Assembly (NCBI GenBank): GCA_023150935.1
Contig: JAKLJW010000019.1
Location: 32,078 to 96,077 of the forward strand
Origin: Candidatus Binatia bacterium
GTDB lineage: Bacteria > Desulfobacterota > Binatia > HRBIN30
Direction: 5' to 3'
DNA length: 64,000 bases
Part shown: piece by piece, positions 50,792 through 61,053 of the stretch
How the letters are laid out: each line of letters begins with the position of its first letter
How positions within the stretch are numbered: position 1 is the stretch's first letter
The notes under the pieces: model-generated
Told to the model about the DNA's origin: nothing
The model's database searches: none
Seen by the model: only the letters and a program-made list of their open reading frames with translations
Translations under genes and position numbers: made by a program

Positions 50792-51727
50792 ATGTATCTG
50801 GTTACCGGCGGGGCGGGGTTCATCGGATCGAATATCGCGGAGACTCTGGTCCGTCGCGGCGAGCGAGTACGGATCTTCGACGATTTCTCCACGGGATCGT
50901 GGGAAAACCTGCGCGGGTTCGATAAGGACGTCGAAGTCGTCGAAGGCGATCTGCGCGACGGCGCCGCGGTGCGGCGCGCCGTCGCCGGTGTCTCGTACGT
51001 CATCCATCAGGCGGCGCTGCGATCGGTGCCGCGGTCGGTTGACGACCCGCTGAGTTCCGACGCCGTCAATACGCACGGTACGCTGGAACTCCTCGTGGCA
51101 GCGCGGGCCGCCGGAGTCAAGCGGCTCGTCTATGCGTCGTCGTCCTCGGTGTATGGGGACACGGCAAATCTGCCCAAGCTCGAGGACCAGACCCCGGCGC
51201 CCATCTCTCCGTACGCCGTATCGAAGCTGGCGGCGGAACACTACTGCCGTATGTTCAGCCGGTTGTACGGCCTGGAGACGGTCAGCCTGCGCTATTTTAA
51301 CGTGTTTGGCCCGCGGCAGAGCCCGGAGTCGAAATACGCGGCCGTGGTGCCGTTGTTCATTCGGGCCGTCTTGGACGGTGAGCCGATGACGATTCACGGG
51401 GACGGCGAGCAGTCGCGGGATTTCACTTACATCGACAACGTCGTCACCGCGAACTTGCTCGCCTGCACGGTCCCGGGAGTCGGGGGCGAGGTCTTCAACA
51501 TCGCCTGCAACAGTCGACACTCGGTGCTGGAGATCGCCCATACTGTCGCACGCCTCCTTGGCCGTGCGCCGGTGATAAAGCACGAGCCGGCCCGCGCGGG
51601 CGATGTCCGACACACGCAGGCGTCGATCGAGAAGGCGGAGCGCATGTTGAAGTACCGGCCGGAGATCGGCTTCGAGGAAGGCATGCGGCGGACGGTGGAT
51701 GCCCTGCGCGTCGCGCTCGGTAGATGA
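50792..51727 (+). CDS. UDP-sugar 4-epimerase-like extended SDR
   Basis: The 311-aa protein starts [19 protein letters not shown] with the extended SDR motif TGGxGxxG. The catalytic Ser/Tyr/Lys set is present in ASSSSVYGD and SPYAVSKLAAEHY, followed by RYFNVFGPRQSPES. It resembles UDP-GlcNAc/GalNAc 4-epimerases (WbpP/Gne-like) and UDP-glucose 4-epimerases. It would interconvert nucleotide sugars for the polysaccharide. It follows the HTH gene by 86 bp and is convergent with the sulfotransferase. Substrate preference cannot be read from the sequence. Confidence 0.85.
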   Translation: MYLVTGGAGFIGSNIAETLVRRGERVRIFDDFSTGSWENLRGFDKDVEVVEGDLRDGAAVRRAVAGVSYVIHQAALRSVPRSVDDPLSSDAVNTHGTLELLVAARAAGVKRLVYASSSSVYGDTANLPKLEDQTPAPISPYAVSKLAAEHYCRMFSRLYGLETVSLRYFNVFGPRQSPESKYAAVVPLFIRAVLDGEPMTIHGDGEQSRDFTYIDNVVTANLLACTVPGVGGEVFNIACNSRHSVLEIAHTVARLLGRAPVIKHEPARAGDVRHTQASIEKAERMLKYRPEIGFEEGMRRTVDALRVALGR

Positions 51728-51845
51728 TGCCGAGAGGTAGGAAATGAGTAGTGCGGGCAGCGCCGCGTGAAGTAAGCAAAGCCTTCCTGGCGGACTACGG
51801 CTCCAAGAACGACGGCCGACGGACCTCGCTCATAGCTCGTTGCCG

Positions 51846-52742
51846 TTACGTGTCGCCGGCGGCGGTGCCGCGCACGCCAATGAGACGCATCAAACGGCGG
51901 GTCTCGAAGCCGAGTTCCGATTCCGAGAACTTCTCCTGCCAGGCCGTGGCTTTCTCTCGCTCGACCCGATCGTGATGGTGGAAGTTCGGGTCGCCCAGGT
52001 CGGGGTGCATTTTGCGCCGGCGGTGGTCCTTCGCATCCAGCATGGTGGGCTCGAATTCGAGGCCGATGCCGGCGCACAGCGGTCGGAGGACGGCCTCGGG
52101 GTCGGCGACCAGATCCTCGAAGTGTACGGTGAGCTTCTGACTGTCCGGGACGCCGGCGAGAAACGTGTGGATGTTGGTCTGCTGCAGGAGCCACTTCGTC
52201 TCCCGCAACCGTGCCAGCGTTCCCATACCTGACTTGCCGGCGCCGGTGAGGGTACGCAGGCCGGCGCGCAGGCGCCCTTTCAAACCGCGCGGTTGCTTGA
52301 TCCGCACGTGCGACTCGATGATCGCCAACGGGTGGCGGATCAGCCACACGTAATACGGCGTCAGCGCCAGCGATCGCTGTAGCGTCTCCAGACTGTTGGC
52401 GTACGCGGGGGTCTTGTCGATCAGCACACCGCCTGACGGCAGGGCGCTCAGCAGCCAGCGGTATACGTCCACCGCCGACCGACCACGACACGCCGCGTCG
52501 ATCTCCGACGCGGAAAGCGTCCGTCCGGCAATCGCGAAAAACTCGACCAGACTCTCGATGGCGGGGGGCTTCAGGCGCCGCCAAGTGTCGTAGTCCGGGT
52601 ACCGCATCAGGAAGATCTCGGAAGGCGATACCACCGCGCGGTGGCGTCCGAGCATGACGCGCAGGAGCGTCGAGCCGGAGCGTTCCGAACTCAGGATCAG
52701 CACGAGACGAGTAGTGGGAGTCGTCGAAGCGGGAGCGGACAC
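51846..52742 (-). CDS. Sulfotransferase family protein
   Basis: The 298-aa protein begins at GTG (complement of 52740-52742). It has a PAPS 5'-phosphosulfate loop in LILSSERSGSTLLRVMLGRH (about residues 14-33) and a conserved middle segment IRHPLAIIESHVRI containing the 3'-phosphate-binding Arg/Ser pattern. This suits a sulfotransferase of the P-loop Sulfotransfer_1/3 type, acting on a carbohydrate or small molecule. It sits at the edge between the glycan locus and the housekeeping genes. It could sulfate the polysaccharide, but the link is positional only, since it is divergent from sucD and convergent with the epimerase. Confidence 0.75.
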   Translation of the reverse strand: MSAPASTTPTTRLVLILSSERSGSTLLRVMLGRHRAVVSPSEIFLMRYPDYDTWRRLKPPAIESLVEFFAIAGRTLSASEIDAACRGRSAVDVYRWLLSALPSGGVLIDKTPAYANSLETLQRSLALTPYYVWLIRHPLAIIESHVRIKQPRGLKGRLRAGLRTLTGAGKSGMGTLARLRETKWLLQQTNIHTFLAGVPDSQKLTVHFEDLVADPEAVLRPLCAGIGLEFEPTMLDAKDHRRRKMHPDLGDPNFHHHDRVEREKATAWQEKFSESELGFETRRLMRLIGVRGTAAGDT

Positions 52743-52826
52743 GAGAGCATTCCTTTTCTTGCGAAGCTACCAGTGGCGGCAACGACGGGCAAGGAAAGAG
52801 CCCGCGGTGCCTGCCCTGCCCCTAAA

Positions 52827-52853
52827 TTGACTTCCCGGCACCCCGCGTCTAAA
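52827..52853 (+). promoter_or_regulatory. Candidate sigma-70-type promoter for sucD
   Basis: TTGACT (52827-52832) is followed after 15 bp by TCTAAA (52848-52853), 27 bp upstream of the sucD start. The -35 matches consensus at five of six bases; the -10 is weaker and the spacing is short. It sits in the divergent region between the sulfotransferase and sucD, where a promoter is needed. Confidence 0.4.
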
Positions 52854-52879
52854 CAACCCCGGCTACGAAGGGGCTGACC

Positions 52880-53761
52880 TTGAGCATTCTCGTCGATAAG
52901 GACACACGCGTCGTCACCCAGGGGATCACCGGATCTACCGGACAGTTCCACACGCGTGCGTGCCGCGACTACGGTACGCAGATGGTTGCGGGTGTGACTC
53001 CGGGCAAGGGTGGAACTGACTTCGAGGGCATTCCGATCTTCGATACGGTCGAGCAGGCCGTGAAGCGAACGGGGGCCAATGCTTCGGTGATCTACGTGCC
53101 GCCGGCTTTCGCCGCCGACGCGATCATGGAAGCCGCCGACGCCGGCATTGCGCTCGTTGTCTGCATCACCGAAGGTATTCCGGTCCTCGATATGGTTCGA
53201 GTCAAGCGCTACCTGCAGGGGCGAGCGAGCCGACTGGTCGGTCCGAACTGTCCGGGCGTAATCACGCCGGGCGAGTCCAAGATCGGCATCATGCCCGGTT
53301 ACATTCACAAGCCCGGGACGATCGGTGTTGTATCCCGGAGTGGGACGCTGACTTACGAAGCGGTGCACCAGCTAACCCAGCTTGGCCTCGGTCAATCGAG
53401 TTGCGTCGGTATCGGTGGCGATCCGGTCGGAGGCATGGGCTTTGTGGATGTGCTGGCGCTGTTCCAGGCCGATCCGGCCACCGAGGGTGTCATTCTCATC
53501 GGCGAGATCGGGGGTTCCGCCGAGGAGGCGGCGGCGGAGTTCGTGCGCACCGAGATGACGAAGCCGGTGGTGGCCTTCGTCGCCGGTCAGAGCGCGCCGG
53601 CCGGCAAACGAATGGGACACGCCGGGGCAATAATCGCCGGCGGTCGCGGCACTGCCGCAGACAAGATCAAGGCGTTTACGGCGGCCGGGATCAGGGTGGC
53701 GAAAAGCCCGGCTGATCTGGGCAGTACGATGGCAAGCGCACTGGCGGAGGCAAAGCGATGA
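52880..53761 (+). CDS. sucD: Succinyl-CoA ligase alpha subunit
   Basis: The 293-aa protein has the CoA-binding Rossmann region [20 protein letters not shown] (about residues 13-32) and the [18 protein letters not shown] signature. The phosphohistidine lies in [10 protein letters not shown] (His near residue 245). It pairs with SucB-like or SucC beta subunits to convert succinyl-CoA and NDP/ADP to succinate, CoA and NTP/ATP. The start is TTG 52880, after GAAGGGG. No sucC lies upstream in the window, which is unusual. ndk overlaps its stop by 4 bp, and both enzymes handle NTPs. Confidence 0.93.
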   Translation: MSILVDKDTRVVTQGITGSTGQFHTRACRDYGTQMVAGVTPGKGGTDFEGIPIFDTVEQAVKRTGANASVIYVPPAFAADAIMEAADAGIALVVCITEGIPVLDMVRVKRYLQGRASRLVGPNCPGVITPGESKIGIMPGYIHKPGTIGVVSRSGTLTYEAVHQLTQLGLGQSSCVGIGGDPVGGMGFVDVLALFQADPATEGVILIGEIGGSAEEAAAEFVRTEMTKPVVAFVAGQSAPAGKRMGHAGAIIAGGRGTAADKIKAFTAAGIRVAKSPADLGSTMASALAEAKR

Positions 53762-54180
53762 TCGAGCGGACACTGTGCATGGTGAAACCCGACGCCGTGA
53801 GGAAAGGCGCCATCGGAGAGATCCTGCGGCGCATCGAAGCCGCAGGGCTACGTATCGCGGCGGCCAAAATGCTGCACATTAGCCAGAATACCGCCGGCCG
53901 CTTCTACGTTGTGCACAAAGATAAGGGTTTCTTCGGCAGCCTGACGCAGTTCATGTCGTCCGGTCCGGTGCTGACGGCGGTTCTGGAGGGCGACAACGCG
54001 ATTGCGAAGTGGCGCGAGTTGATGGGAGCTACCGACCCGGCCAAGGCCGCTGCGGGCACCATCCGTCGTGACTTTGCTTCGAACGTCGAGCAGAATGCTG
54101 TGCATGGGTCCGACGCTCCCGACACCGCACGCTGGGAGATCGCCTTCTTCTTCGCTCAGGCCGACATTTTCGACGCCTGA
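53758..54180 (+). CDS. ndk: Nucleoside diphosphate kinase
   Basis: The 140-aa protein has the family-typical start [20 protein letters not shown] and the active-site motif [12 protein letters not shown] with the phosphorylated His (about residue 117). It transfers the gamma phosphate from NTPs to NDPs. The ATG overlaps the sucD stop. The start region of rlmN overlaps its 3' end in another frame, an unusual arrangement. Confidence 0.95.
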   Translation: MIERTLCMVKPDAVRKGAIGEILRRIEAAGLRIAAAKMLHISQNTAGRFYVVHKDKGFFGSLTQFMSSGPVLTAVLEGDNAIAKWRELMGATDPAKAAAGTIRRDFASNVEQNAVHGSDAPDTARWEIAFFFAQADIFDA

Positions 54181-55201
54181 GGCGGCGGCGCCACTGCTAC
54201 CGGCGACTCTGAGCGCCTGGCTTACCGACCGGGGCGAGCCGGCGTTTCGTGCCACCCAGGTCCTCGCCGCGGTCTACCGTCGCGCAGTCCAAGACTTCGC
54301 TGCGATCCGCGAAATCCCCGCTCCTCTGCGCGCAGCCCTGGCGGCCCAGTTCCTCCCCCCTCGTTTGGCACCGGCAGTCGTGGCCCACGCGGCCGACGAC
54401 ACGCGCAAACTGCTCTTCAAGCTTGGCGCCGACGCGTCCGTCGAAGCTGTACTCATCCCGGACCCGCCTCGGCTCACGTTATGCATTTCCTCGCAGGCAG
54501 GCTGCGCCATGGGTTGCAGGTTCTGCGCGACGGCCCGGCTCGGCCTGCGCCGTAATCTCGGCCCTACCGGGATCGTCGGCCAGGTGCTCGGGGCCCGGGA
54601 ACTGTTGCGGCCGGGTGAGCGCATCTCCAACCTCGTGTTCATGGGCATGGGGGAGCCGCTCGCCAACTACGACGCGGTCGTCGAGGCGATCCGCATTCTC
54701 ATGGCCGATTGGGGACTCGGCCTGTCGGGCCGCCGCATCACCGTGTCGACCGTCGGTCTGGTGCCGGCCCTGCAGCGCCTGGTGCGGGAGACCCCGGTCC
54801 AGGTAGCGATATCGTTGAGTGCCACCACCGACGAGCAGCGGGAACATCTCATGCCGGTGAACCGACGCTATCCGCTGCGCGTGCTGTTCGACGCCTGCCG
54901 GACACTGCCCATCGCCCAGCGGCGTCGCATCACCTTCGAGTACGTCATGCTCGACGGCGTCAACGACAGTATGGACGATGTGCGGCGTCTGGTGAGTCTG
55001 TTGCACGGGATCCGGGCCAAAGTGAACTTGATCCCGTTTAACCCATTTTCGGGCGCCGGGTTTGCGGGCTCGCCGCGCCCGACGATCGCACGCTTTCAGG
55101 CGGCGCTTCTGAGTCGTGGCGTACACGCCACCGTGCGGGAGAGCCGCGGTCGGGACATACAGGCGGCTTGTGGGCAACTGGCGCTCGCGAGTGCGGGTTG
55201 A
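54104..55201 (+). CDS. rlmN: 23S rRNA/tRNA (adenine-C2)-methyltransferase, radical SAM
   Basis: The protein of about 365 aa has the radical-SAM cluster CxxxCxxC in [16 protein letters not shown], the SAM-binding [23 protein letters not shown], and the C-terminal catalytic Cys in [11 protein letters not shown]. It methylates A2503 of 23S rRNA and A37 of some tRNAs. Conserved sequence begins at [20 protein letters not shown], near nucleotide 54203, after the ndk stop. The frame has only ATG codons inside ndk (54068, 54095, 54104); a CTG at 54194 with a GAGG upstream would fit the conserved start. The given start is therefore uncertain. It is probably translationally coupled to ndk. Confidence 0.85.
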   Translation: MGPTLPTPHAGRSPSSSLRPTFSTPEAAAPLLPATLSAWLTDRGEPAFRATQVLAAVYRRAVQDFAAIREIPAPLRAALAAQFLPPRLAPAVVAHAADDTRKLLFKLGADASVEAVLIPDPPRLTLCISSQAGCAMGCRFCATARLGLRRNLGPTGIVGQVLGARELLRPGERISNLVFMGMGEPLANYDAVVEAIRILMADWGLGLSGRRITVSTVGLVPALQRLVRETPVQVAISLSATTDEQREHLMPVNRRYPLRVLFDACRTLPIAQRRRITFEYVMLDGVNDSMDDVRRLVSLLHGIRAKVNLIPFNPFSGAGFAGSPRPTIARFQAALLSRGVHATVRESRGRDIQAACGQLALASAG

Positions 55202-55313
55202 GTTTTCGTTACCCACCGATTAGACGGGTGGCGGCGAGTGTGTCGGGATTGCCGGGCGCGCCAGTGGCGGCGGCTTTCCGGCGGCGCTCAATCCGCACGA
55301 CGAGGTAAGCAGC

Positions 55314-56171
55314 GTGAGCACGATCGGAGTGATTGGTGGCAGTGGCCTGTATGAAATGCCGGGTCTGCATGTCGTCGACCGAGTATCGGTGTCGACGCCG
55401 TTCGGCGCGCCGTCCGACGATCTCGTGTGCGGGACGCTCAACGGCCAGCGGCTCGTGTTCCTGCCCCGGCACGGAGTCGGGCATCGCAAGTTGCCGACGG
55501 AGGTGAATTACCGCGCCAATATCTTCGCGATGAAGCAGCTCGGGGTCGAATGGCTCATCGGCGTCGCCTCGGTCGGGAGTCTGCGCGAAGAGATCGCACC
55601 GGGGCATTTCGTCGTGCCCGACCAGATGATCGACCGCACCGTGCACCGGCCCGCGACGTTCTTCGGTAACGGTATTGTGGTCCACGTCGGACTGTCGCAG
55701 CCGGTCTGCCCGGTGCTGACCGCCGCGCTGGCCGAGGCATCCGGACGGGTGGGCATGACCGTGCACGATCGCGGGACGTACATCTGCATGGAGGGGCCGC
55801 AGTTCTCGACTCGCGCGGAGTCTTTGCTTTACCGGCAGTGGGGTGCAGACATCATCGGCATGACGGCCATGCAGGAAGCGCGACTGGCCCGCGAGGCGGA
55901 GATGTGTTTTGCTGTTCTCGCGCTGGCGACCGACTACGACTGCTGGCGCGAGGAGACTGCGGCGGTGGCCATTGGCGACGTGCTGCGGATCCTGAAGGAG
56001 AACGTCGCCAACGCGCAGCGCACGATTGGCGAAGTGGCGCCGCGCCTCACCGCCTCGCGAACCTGCGGCTGCGTCTCGGCGTTGGCGCACGCGATCATCA
56101 CCGAACGGAGCCGCATTCCTGCCGAAATTGTGCGCGATCTCGCGCCGTTGATCGGTAAGTACGTGGCCTGA
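55314..56171 (+). CDS. mtnP: S-methyl-5'-thioadenosine phosphorylase
   Basis: The 285-aa protein starts at GTG 55314 with STIGVIGGSGLYEM. It shows the phosphate/purine motif VNYRANIFAMKQLGVEW, then GVASVGSLREEIAPGHFVVP, then the substrate loop MEGPQFSTRAES. The SVGSLREE and MEGPQFSTR patterns are typical of MTA phosphorylases, which release adenine and 5-methylthioribose-1-phosphate in the methionine salvage and polyamine pathways. Other purine nucleoside phosphorylases of this superfamily remain a minor possibility. It follows rlmN after 112 bp. Confidence 0.85.
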   Translation: MSTIGVIGGSGLYEMPGLHVVDRVSVSTPFGAPSDDLVCGTLNGQRLVFLPRHGVGHRKLPTEVNYRANIFAMKQLGVEWLIGVASVGSLREEIAPGHFVVPDQMIDRTVHRPATFFGNGIVVHVGLSQPVCPVLTAALAEASGRVGMTVHDRGTYICMEGPQFSTRAESLLYRQWGADIIGMTAMQEARLAREAEMCFAVLALATDYDCWREETAAVAIGDVLRILKENVANAQRTIGEVAPRLTASRTCGCVSALAHAIITERSRIPAEIVRDLAPLIGKYVA

Positions 56172-56251
56172 GACACCCGGGAGCGGATTGCGGGTGCCGC
56201 CGCTTCTTGGCGGGCGAGCCCGAGCCTGTCCGCCGCAACGAGGAGAGAGTC

Positions 56252-57160
56252 GTGAGCATTCTCATAGTAGGATCGGTGTTCTTCGACGATATAGAGACGC
56301 CGCATGGAAAGGCAGAGCGCCAGCTTGGCGGCGCCGCAACCTATTTCGCCGTCGGTGCCAGTTTCTTCGCGCCGGTGCGCATGGTGGCGGCAATTGGCGA
56401 CGATTTCCCCGCGGCGGAGATAGAAGATCTCTCCCGACGCGGGGTGGACGTCTCCGGTTTGCAGCGCCGTCCGGGGCGGACCGGCTCGTGGTCGGGCCGC
56501 TATCACGAAGATATGAACCGGCGCGACACACTCGACTTGCAGCTCAACGTGTTTGCCGATTTCGAGCCGCACCTGCCCGCGTCGCATCGAGAAACGCAGT
56601 ACGTGTTCCTCGGGAATATAGCCCCGAGGCTGCAGCGGCTTGTGCTCGAGCAACTCGCCGCGCCCGGGGTGGTCGGCTGCGACACGATGAACCACTGGAT
56701 CTCCGAGGCACGCCCCGACCTCGAGCAGCTTCTGAGCAAGGTAGGGTTTCTGGTCATCAATGACGAGGAGGCGCGGCTGCTCAGTGGGGAGCAGAACATC
56801 GTCCGGGCGGCGCGGCGTCTGCTGGCAATGGGCCCGGAGCGGGTGCTGATCAAGCGGGGCGAGTACGGGGTGATTCAGTTCTCGGCCAATTCGGTGTTCG
56901 CCGTGCCGGCGTTTCCCCTCGAGCAGGTGTTCGATCCCACCGGAGCCGGGGATACCTTTGCCGGCGGGTTCATGGGTGAGCTGGCACGCTCGGGCGACAG
57001 CTCCGAAGGTGGCGTGCGGCGGGCCATCGTGTATGGGAGCGTCCTGGCATCCTTCGTCGTGGAGGACTTCGGGCTGCAGCGGCTGCGAAGCCTGACGATC
57101 GAAGACATCGAGCACCGGTATCGGCAGTTCGTGAGCCTCACGGACATCGATGGGCGTTAG
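56252..57160 (+). CDS. PfkB-family carbohydrate/nucleoside kinase
   Basis: The 302-aa protein starts at GTG 56252 after GAGGAGAGAG. An N-terminal ILIVGSVFFDDIETPHGK segment and LGGAATYFAVGASFF resemble the ribokinase/adenosine kinase family. The C-terminal signature FDPTGAGDTFAGGFMG (about residues 228-243) holds the catalytic Asp. It phosphorylates a sugar or nucleoside with ATP; the location beside mtnP makes a role in nucleoside or sugar salvage plausible. The substrate is not predictable. A promoter and terminator pair follow it at 57173-57266. Confidence 0.82.
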   Translation: MSILIVGSVFFDDIETPHGKAERQLGGAATYFAVGASFFAPVRMVAAIGDDFPAAEIEDLSRRGVDVSGLQRRPGRTGSWSGRYHEDMNRRDTLDLQLNVFADFEPHLPASHRETQYVFLGNIAPRLQRLVLEQLAAPGVVGCDTMNHWISEARPDLEQLLSKVGFLVINDEEARLLSGEQNIVRAARRLLAMGPERVLIKRGEYGVIQFSANSVFAVPAFPLEQVFDPTGAGDTFAGGFMGELARSGDSSEGGVRRAIVYGSVLASFVVEDFGLQRLRSLTIEDIEHRYRQFVSLTDIDGR

Positions 57161-57172
57161 GCGGTTGTCTCG

Positions 57173-57201
57173 TTGACTTGGCTCCGAGCGGCCGTTATAG
57201 G
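57173..57201 (+). promoter_or_regulatory. Consensus-like sigma-70 promoter
   Basis: TTGACT (57173-57178) and TATAGG (57196-57201) are spaced by exactly 17 bp, close to the ideal. The predicted start is around 57208. It lies in the gap between the PfkB gene and the UDP-xylose synthase gene and is the most regular promoter seen in this window. Confidence 0.55.
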
Positions 57202-57207
57202 CTGCGG

Positions 57208-57266
57208 TGTTTGTGTTCCGGAGCACTCGAGGGTCTGCGTCGGCCAGCGCCAGCAGGCCCTTTTTT
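57208..57266 (+). ncRNA. Candidate small RNA or attenuated leader of about 60 nt
   Basis: The promoter at 57173-57201 would start a transcript near 57208 that ends at the intrinsic terminator at 57231-57266, giving about 60 nt. No ORF fits inside it. Either a small RNA is made here, or this is an attenuator of the two sugar-nucleotide genes that begin at 57305. Both are inferences from the promoter-terminator spacing; no known RNA family is recognised. Confidence 0.35.
57231..57266 (+). terminator. Intrinsic terminator
   Basis: GGGTCTGC (57231-57238) pairs with GCAGGCCC (57253-57260) including one G-U pair, around a loop that can itself pair GGC with GCC. TTTTTT follows at 57261-57266. This is the only canonical hairpin plus U-tract I noticed in the window. 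It terminates transcription from the upstream genes or from the promoter at 57173. Confidence 0.65.
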
Positions 57267-57304
57267 GTACCGGGACGTGAAGAGCAACTGAAAGCGGGAC
57301 CGCA

Positions 57305-58264
57305 ATGGCACGGATCCTAATAACCGGTGGGGCGGGCTTCATCGGTTCGCACCTCGCCGATCGCCTGCTGTCGGACGGTCACACGGTCGTTGCCCTCGAC
57401 AATCTCTTCACGGGGCATCCGCGCAACATCAGCCATCTCGCCGGCCACGAGCGTTTCAGCTTTATCAAACACGACGTTACCGAATACATCTACGTCGACG
57501 GCCGGCTCGATGCGATTCTCCACCTCGCATCGTTGCCGAGCCCCGTGGACTATCTGCGGGAGCCGATCAAGACGCTGAAAGTCGGGGCGCTCGGGACGCA
57601 CAAGGCGCTGGGGCTGGCGCGAGCGCACAAGGCCAGGTTCCTGCTGGCGTCCACCTCGGAGGTTTACGGCGACCCGCAGGTGCACCCGCAGCCCGAGTCC
57701 TACTGGGGCAACGTCAACCCGATCGGCCCACGGGGCGTGTACGACGAATCGAAGCGCTTTGCGGAAGCGATGACGATGGCGTACCACCGTTATCACGGGA
57801 TCGACACGAGGATCTGTCGGATCTTCAATACCTACGGCCCGCGCATGCGTGCCGACGACGGCCGCGTGGTCACCAACTTCATTGCCCAGGCGCTGCGCGG
57901 CGAGGCGTTGACCGTATATGACGACGGGGCGCGCACGCGCAGCTTCTGTTACGTGAGCGACCTGGTCGAGGGTCTGGTGCGCCTGCTCTGGTCGGACGAG
58001 GTGGAGCCCGTCAATCTCGGGAACCCTCGCGAGATGACCGTACTCGAGTTCGCCCGCACGGTGCAGCGACTGACCGGAACCGCCGCCGCGGTGACGTTCG
58101 TGACGCCCCGCGACGAGCGCACCAAGGACGATCCCAACACGCGGCAACCGGACATTGCGCGCGCCCGGGCCGTATTGGGTTGGGAGCCTACGGTCTCTCT
58201 CGAAACCGGACTGGAACGGACGATCGAGTATTTCCGGCGGTTGTTCGCTGCGGAGGCCGAATGA
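57305..58264 (+). CDS. UDP-glucuronate decarboxylase (UDP-xylose synthase)
   Basis: The 319-aa extended SDR has [19 protein letters not shown] (residues 4-22), the UXS-type [20 protein letters not shown] (about 75-94), [20 protein letters not shown], then [20 protein letters not shown] with the YxxxK motif, and [10 protein letters not shown]. These are strongly characteristic of UDP-xylose synthases, which oxidatively decarboxylate UDP-glucuronate. The product can serve the polysaccharide locus, though the gene lies 7 kb beyond its end. It is preceded by the promoter and terminator at 57173-57266 and overlaps the next epimerase by 4 bp. Confidence 0.88.
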   Translation: MARILITGGAGFIGSHLADRLLSDGHTVVALDNLFTGHPRNISHLAGHERFSFIKHDVTEYIYVDGRLDAILHLASLPSPVDYLREPIKTLKVGALGTHKALGLARAHKARFLLASTSEVYGDPQVHPQPESYWGNVNPIGPRGVYDESKRFAEAMTMAYHRYHGIDTRICRIFNTYGPRMRADDGRVVTNFIAQALRGEALTVYDDGARTRSFCYVSDLVEGLVRLLWSDEVEPVNLGNPREMTVLEFARTVQRLTGTAAAVTFVTPRDERTKDDPNTRQPDIARARAVLGWEPTVSLETGLERTIEYFRRLFAAEAE

Positions 58265-59193
58265 AGATCCTGGTGACCGGTGGGGCGGGCTTCATCGGCT
58301 CGCACCTGGTGGATGCCTTTGTCAACGAGGGCCACGAGGTGACAATCATCGACGATCTCTCCTCTGGACGGAAGGAGAACGTGAATTCACGCGCCCGCTT
58401 TCACCAGGTTGACGTGCAGGGGCCGGAGGTCGCGGAAATCCTGGCCAGAGAACGTCCGGAGGTCCTCTGTCACCATGCGGCGCAGATGGACGTGCGCCGG
58501 TCGGTTGCGGATCCGATTTTCGATGCCCGGGTCAACCTGGTCGGTTTGCTGAACCTCATGGAGCAGGGCCGCCGGCACGGGTTGCGGCGCGTCCTGTTCG
58601 CCTCCACGGGGGGCGCGATCTACGGCGAACAGGACGTCTTCCCGGCGCCCGAGACGCACCCCACCGCGCCGCTCAGTCCTTACGGCGTGGCGAAGCTGGC
58701 GAGCGAGCGGTACCTGTACTTCTACGCCCAGTCGTACGGCATTTCCTACGCGGCGCTGCGCTATGCCAACGTCTACGGTCCGCGCCAGAATCCACACGGC
58801 GAGGCCGGTGTCGTGGCGATCTTCACGGAGAAGCTGCTGCACGGCGAAGCGCCGGTGATCAACGGCGACGGCAAGCAGACGCGCGACTACGTGTTCGTCG
58901 GCGATCTGGTGCGTGCCAACGTCGCTGCCCTGACGGCTGGATTCGCCGGTGCGGTCAACCTCGGTACGGGCCGGGAGACGGACGTCAACGAGCTTTATGG
59001 CTTGATTTGCCGCGAGTGCGGGGTCGACGCGCCCGCGCGGCACGGTCCGGGCAAGCCCGGGGAGCAACGCCGCAGCGTCATCGACAACCGTCTCGCCGCG
59101 GAAGTCCTCGGTTGGCGCCCGGAAGTGGACCTGGCCGAGGGATTGCGGGAGACGGTAGCCTTCTTCCGGGCGCGCTTGCGCCCGCTGGCATAG
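58261..59193 (+). CDS. UDP-glucose 4-epimerase-like extended SDR
   Basis: The 310-aa protein starts [20 protein letters not shown] (ATG 58261) and has [13 protein letters not shown], the catalytic [30 protein letters not shown] and a [14 protein letters not shown] segment. It resembles GalE-type and related 4-epimerases of the dTDP/UDP-hexose class. It is translationally coupled to the UDP-xylose synthase gene. It ends 18 bp before lepA, so the sugar-nucleotide pair and lepA may share a transcript. The substrate remains open. Confidence 0.85.
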   Translation: MKILVTGGAGFIGSHLVDAFVNEGHEVTIIDDLSSGRKENVNSRARFHQVDVQGPEVAEILARERPEVLCHHAAQMDVRRSVADPIFDARVNLVGLLNLMEQGRRHGLRRVLFASTGGAIYGEQDVFPAPETHPTAPLSPYGVAKLASERYLYFYAQSYGISYAALRYANVYGPRQNPHGEAGVVAIFTEKLLHGEAPVINGDGKQTRDYVFVGDLVRANVAALTAGFAGAVNLGTGRETDVNELYGLICRECGVDAPARHGPGKPGEQRRSVIDNRLAAEVLGWRPEVDLAEGLRETVAFFRARLRPLA

Positions 59194-59211
59194 GAGGGTG
59201 CGCCGGCGCGC

Positions 59212-61011
<1,800 letters not shown>

Positions 61012-61053
61012 GCGGTGGTCCGACCGCGGGGCGAAGGGGCGAGGAGAAATCCG

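Noticed and set aside
51751..51975. Short open frame between the epimerase and sulfotransferase
   Set aside because: It mostly overlaps the sulfotransferase antisense and has no recognisable domain or ribosome-binding site.
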